From assembly GCA_937872515.1 (NCBI GenBank), contig CALMSX010000115.1:119849-183848 (forward strand): DNA of 64,000 nucleotides, in the 5' to 3' direction. Below the pieces are notes generated by a model. That model had not been told where the DNA came from, made no database searches, and worked only from the letters and a program-made list of their open reading frames with translations. Positions 1 to 9,398 of the stretch are shown in pieces. How positions within the stretch are numbered: the stretch's first letter is position 1; every line of letters begins with the position of its first letter. The position numbers and the translations under genes were made by a program. Origin of the DNA: an uncultured Bacteroidota bacterium. GTDB lineage: Bacteria; Bacteroidota; Bacteroidia; Chitinophagales; Saprospiraceae.

Positions 1-1917
1 ACCATTGGTCAATATTATTTTTGGGTAATGGATGGCAGCAACAACGATGTTTGCAATTACACCATCCGGGTACTGGAAGGTTCAACGAAAGTAGCCCCTC
101 TAGAAACGCCTGCCCCCATTTCGGTACCACCGGTAGTCTGTGAGGGCAAGACGTTTAATCTATCTTCCGATGGCCTGGTAGGAGCAACCATCTATGCCTG
201 GTATGTAGATGGGGATCTGGTAGGATCTGGCAGAAACTTGCCTGTAAGCATTGATACACCCGGAAAACATACCGTGTGCCTGGATGCCATGAATGTTTGT
301 GACAAGGCTCCCCAAAACTGTGTTGAAATTGAAGTGCTTCCATCCAAAGAAACGACCCTCAAGCATGAAGTTTGTTTTTCTGAGTGTTTTCAATATGCAG
401 GAAATAAATATTGTGATGCAGGTATCCATGATGTCATTTTCCAGGCCGTTAATGGTTGTGACAGCATTGTTCACCTCGATTTGGCCATTAAAGATCAGGT
501 GGTGGTTTCGCAATTTGCCAGGATCTGTGAAGGCGATAGCCTTAAGCTGGGCGACGATGCCTTTACCACAGCAGGCCCCCATATCGGTTACGTGACCGAC
601 CAGGAAGGATGTAAGGTAAAGGTCAACCTTGATTTAGAGATCATAAAATGCAATATCAAAGCAGCATCCTCATTTGAGGCTGTAAGCTGCACCGGATTTC
701 GGGATGGCATCCTAAGAATTGCGGTTACCAATGGCACACCCCCCTTTAGGTATACATGGAAACGACTAGAAAATGAAAGTGAAAAGGGGTCCGGGCAATT
801 GTTGGCAGAAAATGTATATGTGGATATTACCGGCCTGGATGAAGGAACTTATCTGGTTGAAATTCAGGATAACTTTGGAAATACTACGGTTGTTCAAAGT
901 TATGTTACCCAGCCCAGCCCCCTGGTAGTAACAATCAATGACAGCTTAATCAATGGCTACCATGTTTTGTGCAATGGGGATGCAACTGCCGTCCTTTCAG
1001 CAGAAACATCAGGGGGTACAGGACAATATAGTTACAAATGGACTTCAGGAAGCCAACGAATAACCATTTCGGGTCTGGCTGCCGGAACCCAGACCTTACA
1101 GGTAACCGATGACAATGGCTGTCTTACGTCTGCCAGTGCTACCATCACCCAACCTGATAAACTTGTTGTAAACAACTTGGTTACACCGCCCGATTGCAGC
1201 GGAATCAACTCTGGTTCGATTGACATTTTGCAATCGGCTGGAGGCGTAGGATCGTATACCTATTTACTAAATGACAAGCCGGCTGTTTTTCCTGTTAAAA
1301 ATTTGGGTACAGGCATTTACAAGACTCAGATTTTGGATGAAAATGGTTGCAGCTTTGAGCTTACAGATACACTTCAATCCCTCGAAATTCCGATGTTAAG
1401 CGGAGATAGTGTGTACCAGCTGACCCTGGGGGATTCAATAGAATTGACCATCTTTTCTGATGTTGATGCAGCCATTGTAGTTTGGAGTCCGGTAACGGAT
1501 ATTTTGAATCCGGAAGCTTTGGAAACAAAAGCGCGGCCGGTACAAAGCAGGGTATACGTGGTGAGTGTTACCTCAAATGATGGCTGTGTAAGAACGTATG
1601 AAGTCAGCGTCAATGTTGAAAAAAGAAGGAGTTTTGTCATTGCCAATGGGCTTACCAGTAAATCTGGGGTCAATGCTACTTTGAGGTATTTTGCAGGGCC
1701 GGATGTAAGTTCCCTTGTCAATTATCGGGTGTACGACCGGTGGGGCAGTAAGGTGTTTGAGACAGCCAACTTACCGGCAGGGGTGATAGACATACCGTGG
1801 GATCATACTTTCAACGGACGACCCGTAATGGGAGGTGTGTACGCCTGGACAGCCGAGGTGGCTTATATAGATGGAGAAACTGTCACCTACACGGGAGCCC
1901 TTCACATCATTGACTAG
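1..1917 (+). CDS. Secreted SprB-repeat protein with T9SS type B sorting domain (5' partial)
   Basis: The reading frame is open from base 1, so the N-terminus lies outside the window. The visible part is a Thr/Asn/Gly-rich extracellular protein. About three tandem SprB-like repeats lie at roughly residues 215-465 (numbered from the ATG at 28); they carry the pattern GGTGxYxYxW, then GLxAGTxxLxVTDxNGC, then TQP. The last ~90 residues form a gliding-motility-associated C-terminal domain: VYDRWGSKVFE, then GGVYAWTAE, ending TGALHIID. That is the T9SS type B tail, so export through the type IX system and surface attachment or release are expected. SprB-type repeats are known from gliding adhesins; an adhesin role here is inference. 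The 3' end overlaps the convergent gene by 11 bp. Confidence 0.9.
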   Translation, partial: TIGQYYFWVMDGSNNDVCNYTIRVLEGSTKVAPLETPAPISVPPVVCEGKTFNLSSDGLVGATIYAWYVDGDLVGSGRNLPVSIDTPGKHTVCLDAMNVCDKAPQNCVEIEVLPSKETTLKHEVCFSECFQYAGNKYCDAGIHDVIFQAVNGCDSIVHLDLAIKDQVVVSQFARICEGDSLKLGDDAFTTAGPHIGYVTDQEGCKVKVNLDLEIIKCNIKAASSFEAVSCTGFRDGILRIAVTNGTPPFRYTWKRLENESEKGSGQLLAENVYVDITGLDEGTYLVEIQDNFGNTTVVQSYVTQPSPLVVTINDSLINGYHVLCNGDATAVLSAETSGGTGQYSYKWTSGSQRITISGLAAGTQTLQVTDDNGCLTSASATITQPDKLVVNNLVTPPDCSGINSGSIDILQSAGGVGSYTYLLNDKPAVFPVKNLGTGIYKTQILDENGCSFELTDTLQSLEIPMLSGDSVYQLTLGDSIELTIFSDVDAAIVVWSPVTDILNPEALETKARPVQSRVYVVSVTSNDGCVRTYEVSVNVEKRRSFVIANGLTSKSGVNATLRYFAGPDVSSLVNYRVYDRWGSKVFETANLPAGVIDIPWDHTFNGRPVMGGVYAWTAEVAYIDGETVTYTGALHIID

Positions 1918-2500
1918 CGGGTATTCGGCGATGCAGGTGAAACAACAAGATCAACAAAAGTAAAAAGGATATTTTTTGAATCCATGGCAATGACGTCAAA
2001 CACCATTGTGTATAGTAAATAAAGGCAGTCATGGCCAGGGTAATAAATGTGATTAGGGTAATAAACCTGCCGGTTACCTGGGTATGTCTCCACACAGGAA
2101 CAACCATCAGCCAAAAGTAAATCAAAAGACTACCTATCAATAGGGTTACAAAAATGTTGTGCCACGGAGAAAAGAGCAGGCTTGCCGCTACCATAGACGA
2201 GGCAGCTGCTACTTTGGCCATCCTTTTTTGCAGGGCATTAACCCCATAAAATTGACCCAGTTCTGCCATGACCAAATAAAGAGCAAGACAGGCCAAAATT
2301 CCGGCTGCCATGGCGAAATACCTGCCATGATTTTTTTGGCCGTTATAAGCAGTGGCATCCAAGAGATCACACCAATAATTGTGCAGAAGGCTGTAACCCG
2401 ACTGATTATGATCCAGACTTGATCCTCCGGGATATAGGTAAATGGCAGTTACAACAAAAATTAGGGCGCCTGTTGTGAGGTAGGGTAAAAATTTTCTCAT
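1907..2500 (-). CDS. Uncharacterised six-helix integral membrane protein
   Basis: 197 aa with about six hydrophobic segments (near residues 5-24, 62-82, 92-110, 112-130, 140-162 and 170-190). There is a short conserved-looking extracytoplasmic stretch after helix 1 (YPGGSSLDHNQSGYSLLHNYWCDL) and an NG..NHGRY stretch before helix 2. The topology resembles DUF998-like small membrane proteins, but I do not recognise the family with certainty and assign no function. The start is the ATG at 2500, 18 bp downstream of the lipoprotein gene on the same strand, so the two probably share a transcript. Its 3' end runs 11 bp into the convergent secreted-protein gene. Confidence 0.75.
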   Translation of the reverse strand: MRKFLPYLTTGALIFVVTAIYLYPGGSSLDHNQSGYSLLHNYWCDLLDATAYNGQKNHGRYFAMAAGILACLALYLVMAELGQFYGVNALQKRMAKVAAASSMVAASLLFSPWHNIFVTLLIGSLLIYFWLMVVPVWRHTQVTGRFITLITFITLAMTAFIYYTQWCLTSLPWIQKISFLLLLILLFHLHRRIPASQ

Positions 2501-2518
2501 CAGACGGCCATTCGTATT

Positions 2519-2884
2519 TTACTGCACGGCAGTCTTCGTTGTTTTTGAACAGGGGCCCCATTTATAGTGTAAAACACCTGTCTTGCCGGCTTCGCAGGCA
2601 TTTTTATAGGTTTTGCCATCGCAGCCACAAACGGGTCTCCGATCATCATCGCATTTCATAGAGGGTTGGGCTAAAGTTTTGTCATAACAATCCAAGCCAA
2701 CGGCAGTTTTTTCATTGGAACCCGGCTGGTTGGGATCCATTGGAGCAGCTGCCTGGTTAGATGTAGAGGTGCTGACATTTACATCCACAGCCTGACTGTT
2801 TTCCTCGTCAGCTACCATTTTTTTGCTGCAGGCGGCCAGAGTGGTAAAAGAAATAAGCAAGACAAGAAAAAATTTGCTGTACAT
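2519..2884 (-). CDS. Lipoprotein with a Kazal-type protease-inhibitor domain
   Basis: 121 aa. A lipoprotein signal peptide ends in the lipobox LAAC with Cys19 as the lipidated residue. A Ser/Asn/Gln-rich linker (residues 22-60) follows, then a Kazal-like domain (about 63-113). Six cysteines at 66, 78, 86, 88, 97 and 112 and the signature PVCGCDGKTYKNAC match the Kazal fold. Kazal domains are known inhibitors of serine proteases. In bacteria they are less common, and protection against host or competitor proteases is a plausible but unproven role. The short spacing between the third and fourth Cys (CGC) is usual for Kazal. It lies between the alanine dehydrogenase gene (24 bp upstream) and the membrane protein gene. 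Confidence 0.85.
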   Translation of the reverse strand: MYSKFFLVLLISFTTLAACSKKMVADEENSQAVDVNVSTSTSNQAAAPMDPNQPGSNEKTAVGLDCYDKTLAQPSMKCDDDRRPVCGCDGKTYKNACEAGKTGVLHYKWGPCSKTTKTAVQ

Positions 2885-2908
2885 GGGTGTTTAAGTTGTA
2901 AAATGATA

Positions 2909-4135
2909 TTAAAGAACGCTGGTCAGCAGCAATGAAAGATTGGTGTATTTTTTACCATATCTTTTGGATAAATATTCGTTGGTTAGACATGCCTTGTAGG
3001 TGTAACATCCATTGCGTATGCCTTCGTGCAGGGTCATTAGGTTTTCCATGTTGTGGCTTTCAATGATTTTAACGAGCAAAGGGGTAATAATGTTACTTAT
3101 GGCATTGGATGCGGTCCGACTTACCTGTGAGGGGATATTGGGAACACAATAGTGAATGACCCCATGTTTGATAAAGGTAGGATTTTCTAAGGTGGTAATT
3201 TCTGATGTTTCAAAACATCCTCCCTGGTCAATGGAGACATCGATCAGGATGGACCCTTCCTTCATGCGCGATACCATTTCTTCGGTGATCAGGATGGGGG
3301 CTCTTCCGTGTTTGGAGTGTATGGCCCCAATGACCACATCAGCCGATGTAAGCTGGTGAGCCAGGTATACCGGATTGATGGCAGAAGTGTGCAAATGCCT
3401 GCCCACATTGGTCTGAAGGCGCATAATCTTGGAGATGTCGTTGTCGAAAATTCGTACCGAACAGCCAAGGCCAAGGGCTGTTTTAACAGCATACTCCGCC
3501 ACAACTCCTGCTCCTAAAATGACCACTTTGGCAGGGGGCACCCCTGACACGCCGCCCAATAGCAAGCCTCTTCCTCCACTGTGGCTTTTCAATAGTTCAC
3601 CGGCAGTGAGCATGACCGACATTCCCGCTATTTCACTCATGATGCGCACGATGGGAAAGCTGCCATCCGCAGACTGCAGGTATTCCATGGCAAAGGCAGT
3701 GATCCTTTTCTGAAGCAGTTTTTCAATGTAGGCTTCGTTGATGATGGGTAGGTGAAGTGGCGAGATCAATACCTGATCAATGGCCATCATTTCAAGCTCA
3801 TCCAAGGTGGGAGGGGCTACCTTGATGAGAATATTGGCCTGGAAAACGGTTCTTTTGTCTGAACAGATCTCTGCACCTGCTTCAGAATAAGCATGATCAG
3901 TATAGTTGGATTTTTCTCCGGCCCCACTCTCAATCAAAACATGAAAACCAGAAGCAACCAAGACCCTGACTGAATTGGGTACAATGGCAACCCGATTTTC
4001 AATCATTGTGGTTTCTTTAGGAATGCCGAGGGTAAAAGTTTGTCTCTTATCCTGAATTGCGAGCGTTTCCGGCAGCGTTTCAAACTGTCCCCGGGTAAAA
4101 AACTCTGAATATGGCAATTTAACTGTACCTCCCAT
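2909..4135 (-). CDS. ald: Alanine dehydrogenase (AlaDh/PNT family)
   Basis: 408 aa, slightly longer than the usual ~370 aa because of a ~35-residue N-terminal extension. The catalytic N-terminal AlaDh/PNT domain begins at LGIPKETTMIENRVAIVP (from residue 36); the Arg in ENRVA is the expected substrate-binding residue. The Rossmann NAD domain starts at VVILGAGVVAEYA (204-216). The enzyme catalyses reversible NAD-dependent oxidative deamination of L-alanine to pyruvate and ammonium, in the cytoplasm. The single-chain length and absence of membrane segments favour alanine dehydrogenase over the transhydrogenase alpha subunit, its closest paralogue. The start is the ATG at 4135; the upstream region is AT-rich and shared with the divergent DUF3857 pair. 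Confidence 0.88.
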   Translation of the reverse strand: MGGTVKLPYSEFFTRGQFETLPETLAIQDKRQTFTLGIPKETTMIENRVAIVPNSVRVLVASGFHVLIESGAGEKSNYTDHAYSEAGAEICSDKRTVFQANILIKVAPPTLDELEMMAIDQVLISPLHLPIINEAYIEKLLQKRITAFAMEYLQSADGSFPIVRIMSEIAGMSVMLTAGELLKSHSGGRGLLLGGVSGVPPAKVVILGAGVVAEYAVKTALGLGCSVRIFDNDISKIMRLQTNVGRHLHTSAINPVYLAHQLTSADVVIGAIHSKHGRAPILITEEMVSRMKEGSILIDVSIDQGGCFETSEITTLENPTFIKHGVIHYCVPNIPSQVSRTASNAISNIITPLLVKIIESHNMENLMTLHEGIRNGCYTYKACLTNEYLSKRYGKKYTNLSLLLTSVL

Positions 4136-4538
4136 AATGATGGTAAAATTAAATAATTTCGTTATAAATAGATAGGCTTGATGGAAAAAGTAAGAAAAAG
4201 TGACTATATATAATATAAAATTGTAATATATTTGTAGTTTAATTTAAGCGTTTGTGAAAAATGGTTGGATTATAATTGAATTGTTTAAAGATACCTTCTT
4301 TAAGCTAGAGAAATTTGACATTCTCCCCGGATTACACACTGTCTTTTTATATTTATTAGTCCCATCCTCTTGTTGGATGTTACATGGTTCCAATAATATA
4401 GATAGGCTATTAAAATATGAAAGGGGTAATAAAATTACTTTTTTTGCATCCTTTCATTATCTGGCATTTCAATCAGCTCCACATTCGCTTTTTAATAAAT
4501 CATAACGCTTGTTTATTTACACCCCAAAAAAATATAGT
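4136..4538. other. AT-rich divergent intergenic region
   Basis: About 400 bp between ald (minus) and the DUF3857 gene (plus). It contains a -7-like TATATTTG at 4227-4234 on the plus strand, but no convincing -33 TTTG at the right distance. The 11-mer ATAGATAGGCT occurs twice, at 4168-4178 and 4398-4408, in direct orientation 230 bp apart. If transcription starts near 4240 the downstream gene has a ~300-nt leader; I recognise no riboswitch in it. An 83-codon frame at 4254-4505 is AT-driven and judged non-coding. Confidence 0.5.
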
Positions 4539-6536
4539 ATGAAAAGAAATCTGATCCTATGCTTGATTCTTTTGTGTCCATTATGGATGACCGCACAAGC
4601 TACCTTAAAGGTTGAATTTGGAAACGTTAGTGCTGCGGATTTTGACAACACCAGTTATCCATTAGACCCCGACGCAGGAGCCGTAGTTATATTTGACAAA
4701 GGTCAGCTCGATTTTGTTTCTGATAGTAAGGGATGGTTTGATCTGAGGTTGAGAAGACATTGCAGAATCCACATCTTAAAAAACAACGGCTTTGAAGCGG
4801 CTACCATTGGTGTGCCTCTTTACCACAGAGGGAAGATGGAAGAAAGAATAAACCAGATCAAAGCCGTGACTTATTCTATGGAGAATGGTAAGATGGTAAA
4901 AACGGAAATGAAGAACGATGCAATCTTTAAAGTAAAACACAATAAAAACTGGGAGGAAACCAAATTTACCCTGCCCAATGTAAAGGAAGGTGTTATAATT
5001 GAATTTGAGTATCAGGTAAAATCCGATTATTTCTACATCATCAATCCCTGGATGTTTCAAGGTAGTTTTCCTGTGCTGTGGAGTGAACTCACCTTTGAAG
5101 TGCCTCAGTTTTTTGGTTATGTGAGTTCATTAAAAGGCATCAGAAATGTAGATTATCAAAAAAGCAGGGAGATAAATGCAGATTTCACCCTTAACGTAGC
5201 AGAAGGTGTTGGACAAGCGGCTGATTGGGTGACCATCAGTTGCAAGGCTTCTGAGATCATCTGGGGCATGAAAGATGTAATTGGTCTTAACACAGAACCC
5301 CTCATCAGTTCTCTCGAAAACTACAAATCCGGAATTGGCTTCCAATTGTCTGAGTTTAAAGATCCTCTTAAGTACAAAAAAATAACTTCGGATTGGGACA
5401 AGTTCAATAAAGAACTATTGGAAAATGAAGATTTTGGCAAAGAAATTACAGGCCGCAAATCAATGGTGGAGGATATATTGACTGAAATGAATGTTCAATC
5501 GGAAAACCCAAAAGAAAAGGCCAAAAAAATCTATGACTACATCAGAGATCATTTTCAGGTCATCCCGGGATCAGGCATTGAATTCAGGGAAAATGTAAAG
5601 TCGGTTATTACCAGCAAATCGGGAAGGGCCAACGAAATTAACCTTTTATTGGTGGCAGTCCTTAGACAAGCTCAATTGGAAGCCGATCCTGTCATATACA
5701 GTACTCGGGAAAACGGGTTGGCAAATCCTTTTTATCCTCTTGCCAGTGACTACGATGGGGTATTGTGCAGACTCAACTTGGATGGCAAAAAAACCATTTT
5801 GGACGCCTCTGTTCCACTCCTTGGTTTTGGAAAAACCACTCCGGCTGCCCGAAATGGCTATGCCAGGGTGATTGGGCAAATTCCAGAGGCGATAGAAATC
5901 AGCCCCGACTCGATTATGGAAAAGGAAACGGTGTTTGTCAAAATGGCTGCAGACGATGAAAATAATTGGCTGGGTACAATGGAATACAAAGCCTCAGCAA
6001 CCAATTCTCACCAATTAAGAGTCAAGCACAATCTGGATGCCCAAAAAATAGCAGGTAGTTTTGCCATCGGTCTGGAAGAAGATAATATCATCAGCTCGAG
6101 GGTAGATTCTCTGAAAAAATGGGATGAACCCATGCTGGTTTCTTTTAAATTCAAACAATTTTTTGGTGAAGATTCTTTTATCTATGTCAATCCGTTTCAA
6201 TTTGCTTTGACAAGAGAAAATGTATTTAAATCGAAGGACAGAACTTTGCCGGTTGAATTTTCAAACTTAGTTGAGGAGAATTATATCTGCAGTATGTCGG
6301 TACCCAAAGGGTATGCAGTGGTTTCTTTGCCCAAAAATCAAAGTTTTGCTATTGATGAACAAAATTCCCTCACCTTTGAAATCAGGTGCTCTGAAGCGGC
6401 CGGCCAGGTATCCGTTAGATCCAAGCTGAAAATCAATAAAAGTATTTTTCCGGTAGATGAATATCCTGCCCTGAAAGAAACTTTAGACTTTGTGGTGAAC
6501 AGACACAACGAACAAATAGTATTTAAAAAGTTATGA
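4539..6536 (+). CDS. DUF3857 domain protein with a degenerate transglutaminase-like domain
   Basis: 665 aa from the ATG at 4539, chosen over the upstream in-frame TTG at 4509 because it opens directly into a signal peptide (MKRNLILCLILLCPLWMTAQA). Residues 25-300 form the beta-rich DUF3857 region; the transglutaminase-like segment is at about 325-430. The fold is recognisable (KAKKIYDYIRDHF, then LLLVAVLRQA, then TILDAS). However, the position of the catalytic Cys reads SGRANE (361-366) and that of the His reads YDGV (405-408), so only the Asp-like LDAS (421-424) survives. It is predicted to be a secreted or periplasmic, catalytically dead pseudoenzyme. Its stop overlaps the start of the next gene (ATGA), so the two proteins are translationally coupled and may act as a pair. 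Confidence 0.82.
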   Translation: MKRNLILCLILLCPLWMTAQATLKVEFGNVSAADFDNTSYPLDPDAGAVVIFDKGQLDFVSDSKGWFDLRLRRHCRIHILKNNGFEAATIGVPLYHRGKMEERINQIKAVTYSMENGKMVKTEMKNDAIFKVKHNKNWEETKFTLPNVKEGVIIEFEYQVKSDYFYIINPWMFQGSFPVLWSELTFEVPQFFGYVSSLKGIRNVDYQKSREINADFTLNVAEGVGQAADWVTISCKASEIIWGMKDVIGLNTEPLISSLENYKSGIGFQLSEFKDPLKYKKITSDWDKFNKELLENEDFGKEITGRKSMVEDILTEMNVQSENPKEKAKKIYDYIRDHFQVIPGSGIEFRENVKSVITSKSGRANEINLLLVAVLRQAQLEADPVIYSTRENGLANPFYPLASDYDGVLCRLNLDGKKTILDASVPLLGFGKTTPAARNGYARVIGQIPEAIEISPDSIMEKETVFVKMAADDENNWLGTMEYKASATNSHQLRVKHNLDAQKIAGSFAIGLEEDNIISSRVDSLKKWDEPMLVSFKFKQFFGEDSFIYVNPFQFALTRENVFKSKDRTLPVEFSNLVEENYICSMSVPKGYAVVSLPKNQSFAIDEQNSLTFEIRCSEAAGQVSVRSKLKINKSIFPVDEYPALKETLDFVVNRHNEQIVFKKL

Positions 6537-8389
6537 AAAAAATATTGACCTTTTTGGGTTTCTTTTTGTCGGTGGCACTTTTTGCAGGCCGGGTAAAACC
6601 GGATGTTACCTACACCAAAATAGTAAAGGTGGTTGACATGAAATCTGCAGATGAGGTTGAAGTTACCTACCAGTATGCTGCCATCGTATGGAATGCAAGG
6701 GGTGCTGAACGTTCAGAATTGTCGGTATCCTACAACAAACATGTAGTGGTTGAAGACATTGAAGGGGCCCAATTTGACTTTGCCGGAAATAAACTGAGAG
6801 GTGTCAGATCCAAAGAAATTCAGGACAGGCCTGCCTATGATGGCTTTTCTCTTTTTAGTGATGCAAGGGTAAAATCTCATGCGTTTAATTCGGGCGAGTA
6901 TCCCTACAGAATCTATTATTCCTATACCCTAAAGTTGAGTCACAACATGTATGGCATCAGCTTTTATCCTCGCTTTAGCCCTTCGGTTGCGGTTGACAGT
7001 TTTGTAGGAAATCTGATTTTTCCGAAAGAATTGACGCCCAATTACAGGAAAAAAGGAGATCGGGGATCGATAGAAGAGACAACATTTAAGGACAAAATAA
7101 AATTGACTTATACGATTTCTAACCTGGAAGCAGAAGAAGCTGAGCCTTATTCGCCACCGTATGGCACTTGGTACGAAGCCCTTGAAGTGTTTTGTAACCA
7201 ATGCTCCTATGGCGGATTTAATGCGTCAGCCACTGATTGGAAAGGTTATGGCGAATTGATCGTTGAATTAAATGAGGGCAGAGATGTTTTAAGCCCGGAC
7301 CTGGTCAACGAACTTACCGAAATGACGAAAAACGAAACGGAAGCAGGAAAAGTAAAAAAGATCTATGAATACCTGCAAAATAATACCCGGTATATCAGTG
7401 TCCAGGTGGGTGTTGGGGGGGTACAGCCCATACCTGCCAAAGAAGTTTATGCCAATGGGTATGGAGATTGTAAAGGACTGTCCAACTTAATGAAGGCCAT
7501 GCTTTCTGCAATAGGTATAAAAAGCAATTATGTGTTGGTCGAAGCAGGTGAAAATCCGGATGTTGTGGATAATTCATTTATCTATGACCCCTTCAACCAT
7601 GCCATCCTTTGTGTGCCCTTACAACAAGATACTACCTGGCTGGAATGCACCAGCAGATTCAATCCTTGTGGTTACCAGGGAGGTTTTACGGGCAATCGGA
7701 AAGCCCTGGTCATCGAAAAAAGCAACAGCCACCTGGTATCTACCCATTCGTATGATCACAATGACAATACAGCTACTGCCAGCTTGACGGCAAAGCTGGA
7801 GGAAGGGGGCGATCTGCAAGTGGATATCAGCATGATGTGCAGAAATGAAAGCCAGGATTTATTGCGACAACTTCAGCATGAGGCAGATCCATCGATCAAA
7901 GAAAGGTATTGGCAGTCGGCTTTTTCACTGCCATCGTACGTGGTGAATAGGGTAGTCATCAATGCCCATAAAGAGCAAGCAGTAGCCAATGTAGATTTAA
8001 AACTCACCGTGAGCAAAGCTGTTTCCGTTTCCGGCACTCGGATGTTTATGACGCCTGTATTTACCAATACGGTTCATGAAAGACTTTTGAAGGACACAGC
8101 CAGGGTAAATGCCTTGTATTTCAATAGCGCATTCACCGAGATTGACACTTTTTTATTTGCCATTCCGGAGACTTATCGTTTGGAAAGTGGCGGCAAGACG
8201 TTGGCACTATCCAATGAATTTGGTTCATTTGAAATGCGAACGGAAGTGAATAATGGTACGCTTACCATCGTGAGGAAAAGAATTCAATATCGGGGTACCT
8301 TCGATAAAACGAAATTCAACGATTTTGTAAAATTCAACAACGACATGTACCAGGCGGAGAGAACGAAGCTGGTGTGGGTAAAAAATTGA
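6533..8389 (+). CDS. DUF3857 / transglutaminase-like secreted protein
   Basis: 618 aa with a signal peptide (MKKILTFLGFFLSVALFAG). DUF3857 spans about residues 40-230 and the transglutaminase core about 270-375. Here the catalytic Cys is present (GDCKGL, Cys313) and so is the His (FNHAI, His356). The third residue falls in WLECTS, with Glu371 in place of the usual Asp. The C-terminal ~240 residues are a beta-rich domain with no recognised name. The family is common in Bacteroidota and its substrate is unknown; protease-like or amide-bond chemistry in the periplasm is inference. It starts within the ATGA overlap with the preceding paralogue, which lacks these catalytic residues. It is convergent with, and only 7 bp from, the hydrolase gene. 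Confidence 0.85.
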   Translation: MKKILTFLGFFLSVALFAGRVKPDVTYTKIVKVVDMKSADEVEVTYQYAAIVWNARGAERSELSVSYNKHVVVEDIEGAQFDFAGNKLRGVRSKEIQDRPAYDGFSLFSDARVKSHAFNSGEYPYRIYYSYTLKLSHNMYGISFYPRFSPSVAVDSFVGNLIFPKELTPNYRKKGDRGSIEETTFKDKIKLTYTISNLEAEEAEPYSPPYGTWYEALEVFCNQCSYGGFNASATDWKGYGELIVELNEGRDVLSPDLVNELTEMTKNETEAGKVKKIYEYLQNNTRYISVQVGVGGVQPIPAKEVYANGYGDCKGLSNLMKAMLSAIGIKSNYVLVEAGENPDVVDNSFIYDPFNHAILCVPLQQDTTWLECTSRFNPCGYQGGFTGNRKALVIEKSNSHLVSTHSYDHNDNTATASLTAKLEEGGDLQVDISMMCRNESQDLLRQLQHEADPSIKERYWQSAFSLPSYVVNRVVINAHKEQAVANVDLKLTVSKAVSVSGTRMFMTPVFTNTVHERLLKDTARVNALYFNSAFTEIDTFLFAIPETYRLESGGKTLALSNEFGSFEMRTEVNNGTLTIVRKRIQYRGTFDKTKFNDFVKFNNDMYQAERTKLVWVKN

Positions 8390-8396
8390 GCAGCCC

Positions 8397-9398
8397 CTAT
8401 TTAGACACAACAGGACTCAACTTCAAAACCTGTTCCGCAAAGTCGTAACAAGCTTTTTGTACTCCTTCCCAATCTTTACTTTGGATGCCCGATGCAATTA
8501 CATGTGAATCGGCAGTGGTAGAGGCGTACTTCCGTTTCTTGGATTCCCGTGTTGCTACCTGTTCGTAAAAATCCAACATCCTGGGCACAGAAACCACATC
8601 GTCCTGATGGTCTTCGTCCTTGTAGTAGTACGACACAAAGAGAGGCTGGCTAATGGAGGCAAAACTTTTTTCGTTCATGTGGTCAGCAATTATCTTTTTG
8701 GTCGTAAAAATGCCGTTTTTGTGATAGACCGGATTCCAGTATTTTTGAGCCTCTGCTGTATAGGTGATGTGATTGTAGTCGCTGCCCAAGACCAGGGATG
8801 TGAGTTGTGAGCCCCAGGGTCCGATGGTCAAAGCCGACATCGGGTCTTTGATATCAATATTGGGGGAAAGCATGATAAAGCTGTGAATTTCGGGATATTG
8901 CCTGGCCAACATTATGGATAGGGTAGAACCGGTAGAACAAGACATAAGAATGATCGAATCGCCCAGGAGCTTGCCTATGTTTAAGGCTTGCTGGGCGGAT
9001 TCGTAAAAATTATCGGGTGTTAAGGTCAAAAATGAGTTAGAGTCCCTTCGTCCGTGGTCTTCAAGCCTGCTTAGATAGAGATTACAGCCATACCTTTTTG
9101 CAAAATTTCGGTTTACAGGGTCGCCTTCCATCCAGGAGGCAGAGAAGCCATGGAGGTAGACCACTGCAAATTTTGTTTTTTGGGGAACCGAGTCGTTCCA
9201 AATAATCTTTGCTTCATTATTCGATTTTAGGTCGCTGACAGAAGATTCTTTTGTGGCAATCCATTTATCCAGCTCGGTTAAGGGCATGTCAATCGAAGGA
9301 CTATTAGGGTCAATGGGCTGAAATCTTACCTTTGGACCGACAAAGTAGATAAAAACAGGGGTCAAAAGCAAAATGAGGACCTTCTTATATGTAACCAT
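8397..9398 (-). CDS. Membrane-anchored alpha/beta hydrolase
   Basis: 333 aa. The N-terminal hydrophobic segment (residues 6-22) looks like a signal anchor. The alpha/beta-hydrolase fold shows the oxyanion motif YLHGFSAS (His83-Gly84) and a nucleophile elbow SCSTG with Ser155 as nucleophile. An acidic loop KDEDHQDD (259-266) probably supplies the Asp, and DSHVI supplies His298. The elbow is Ser-x-Ser-x-Gly rather than Gly-x-Ser-x-Gly. The class resembles serine aminopeptidase/carboxylesterase lipases; the substrate cannot be told. Upstream on the minus strand a -7-like TATCTTTG lies at 9435-9428 without a clear -33 element. Confidence 0.8.
   Translation of the reverse strand: MVTYKKVLILLLTPVFIYFVGPKVRFQPIDPNSPSIDMPLTELDKWIATKESSVSDLKSNNEAKIIWNDSVPQKTKFAVVYLHGFSASWMEGDPVNRNFAKRYGCNLYLSRLEDHGRRDSNSFLTLTPDNFYESAQQALNIGKLLGDSIILMSCSTGSTLSIMLARQYPEIHSFIMLSPNIDIKDPMSALTIGPWGSQLTSLVLGSDYNHITYTAEAQKYWNPVYHKNGIFTTKKIIADHMNEKSFASISQPLFVSYYYKDEDHQDDVVSVPRMLDFYEQVATRESKKRKYASTTADSHVIASGIQSKDWEGVQKACYDFAEQVLKLSPVVSK

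Noticed and set aside
4254..4505. 83-codon plus-strand frame upstream of the DUF3857 pair
   Set aside because: AT-rich composition, GTG-type start without context, no recognisable motif and position inside a probable leader or promoter region.
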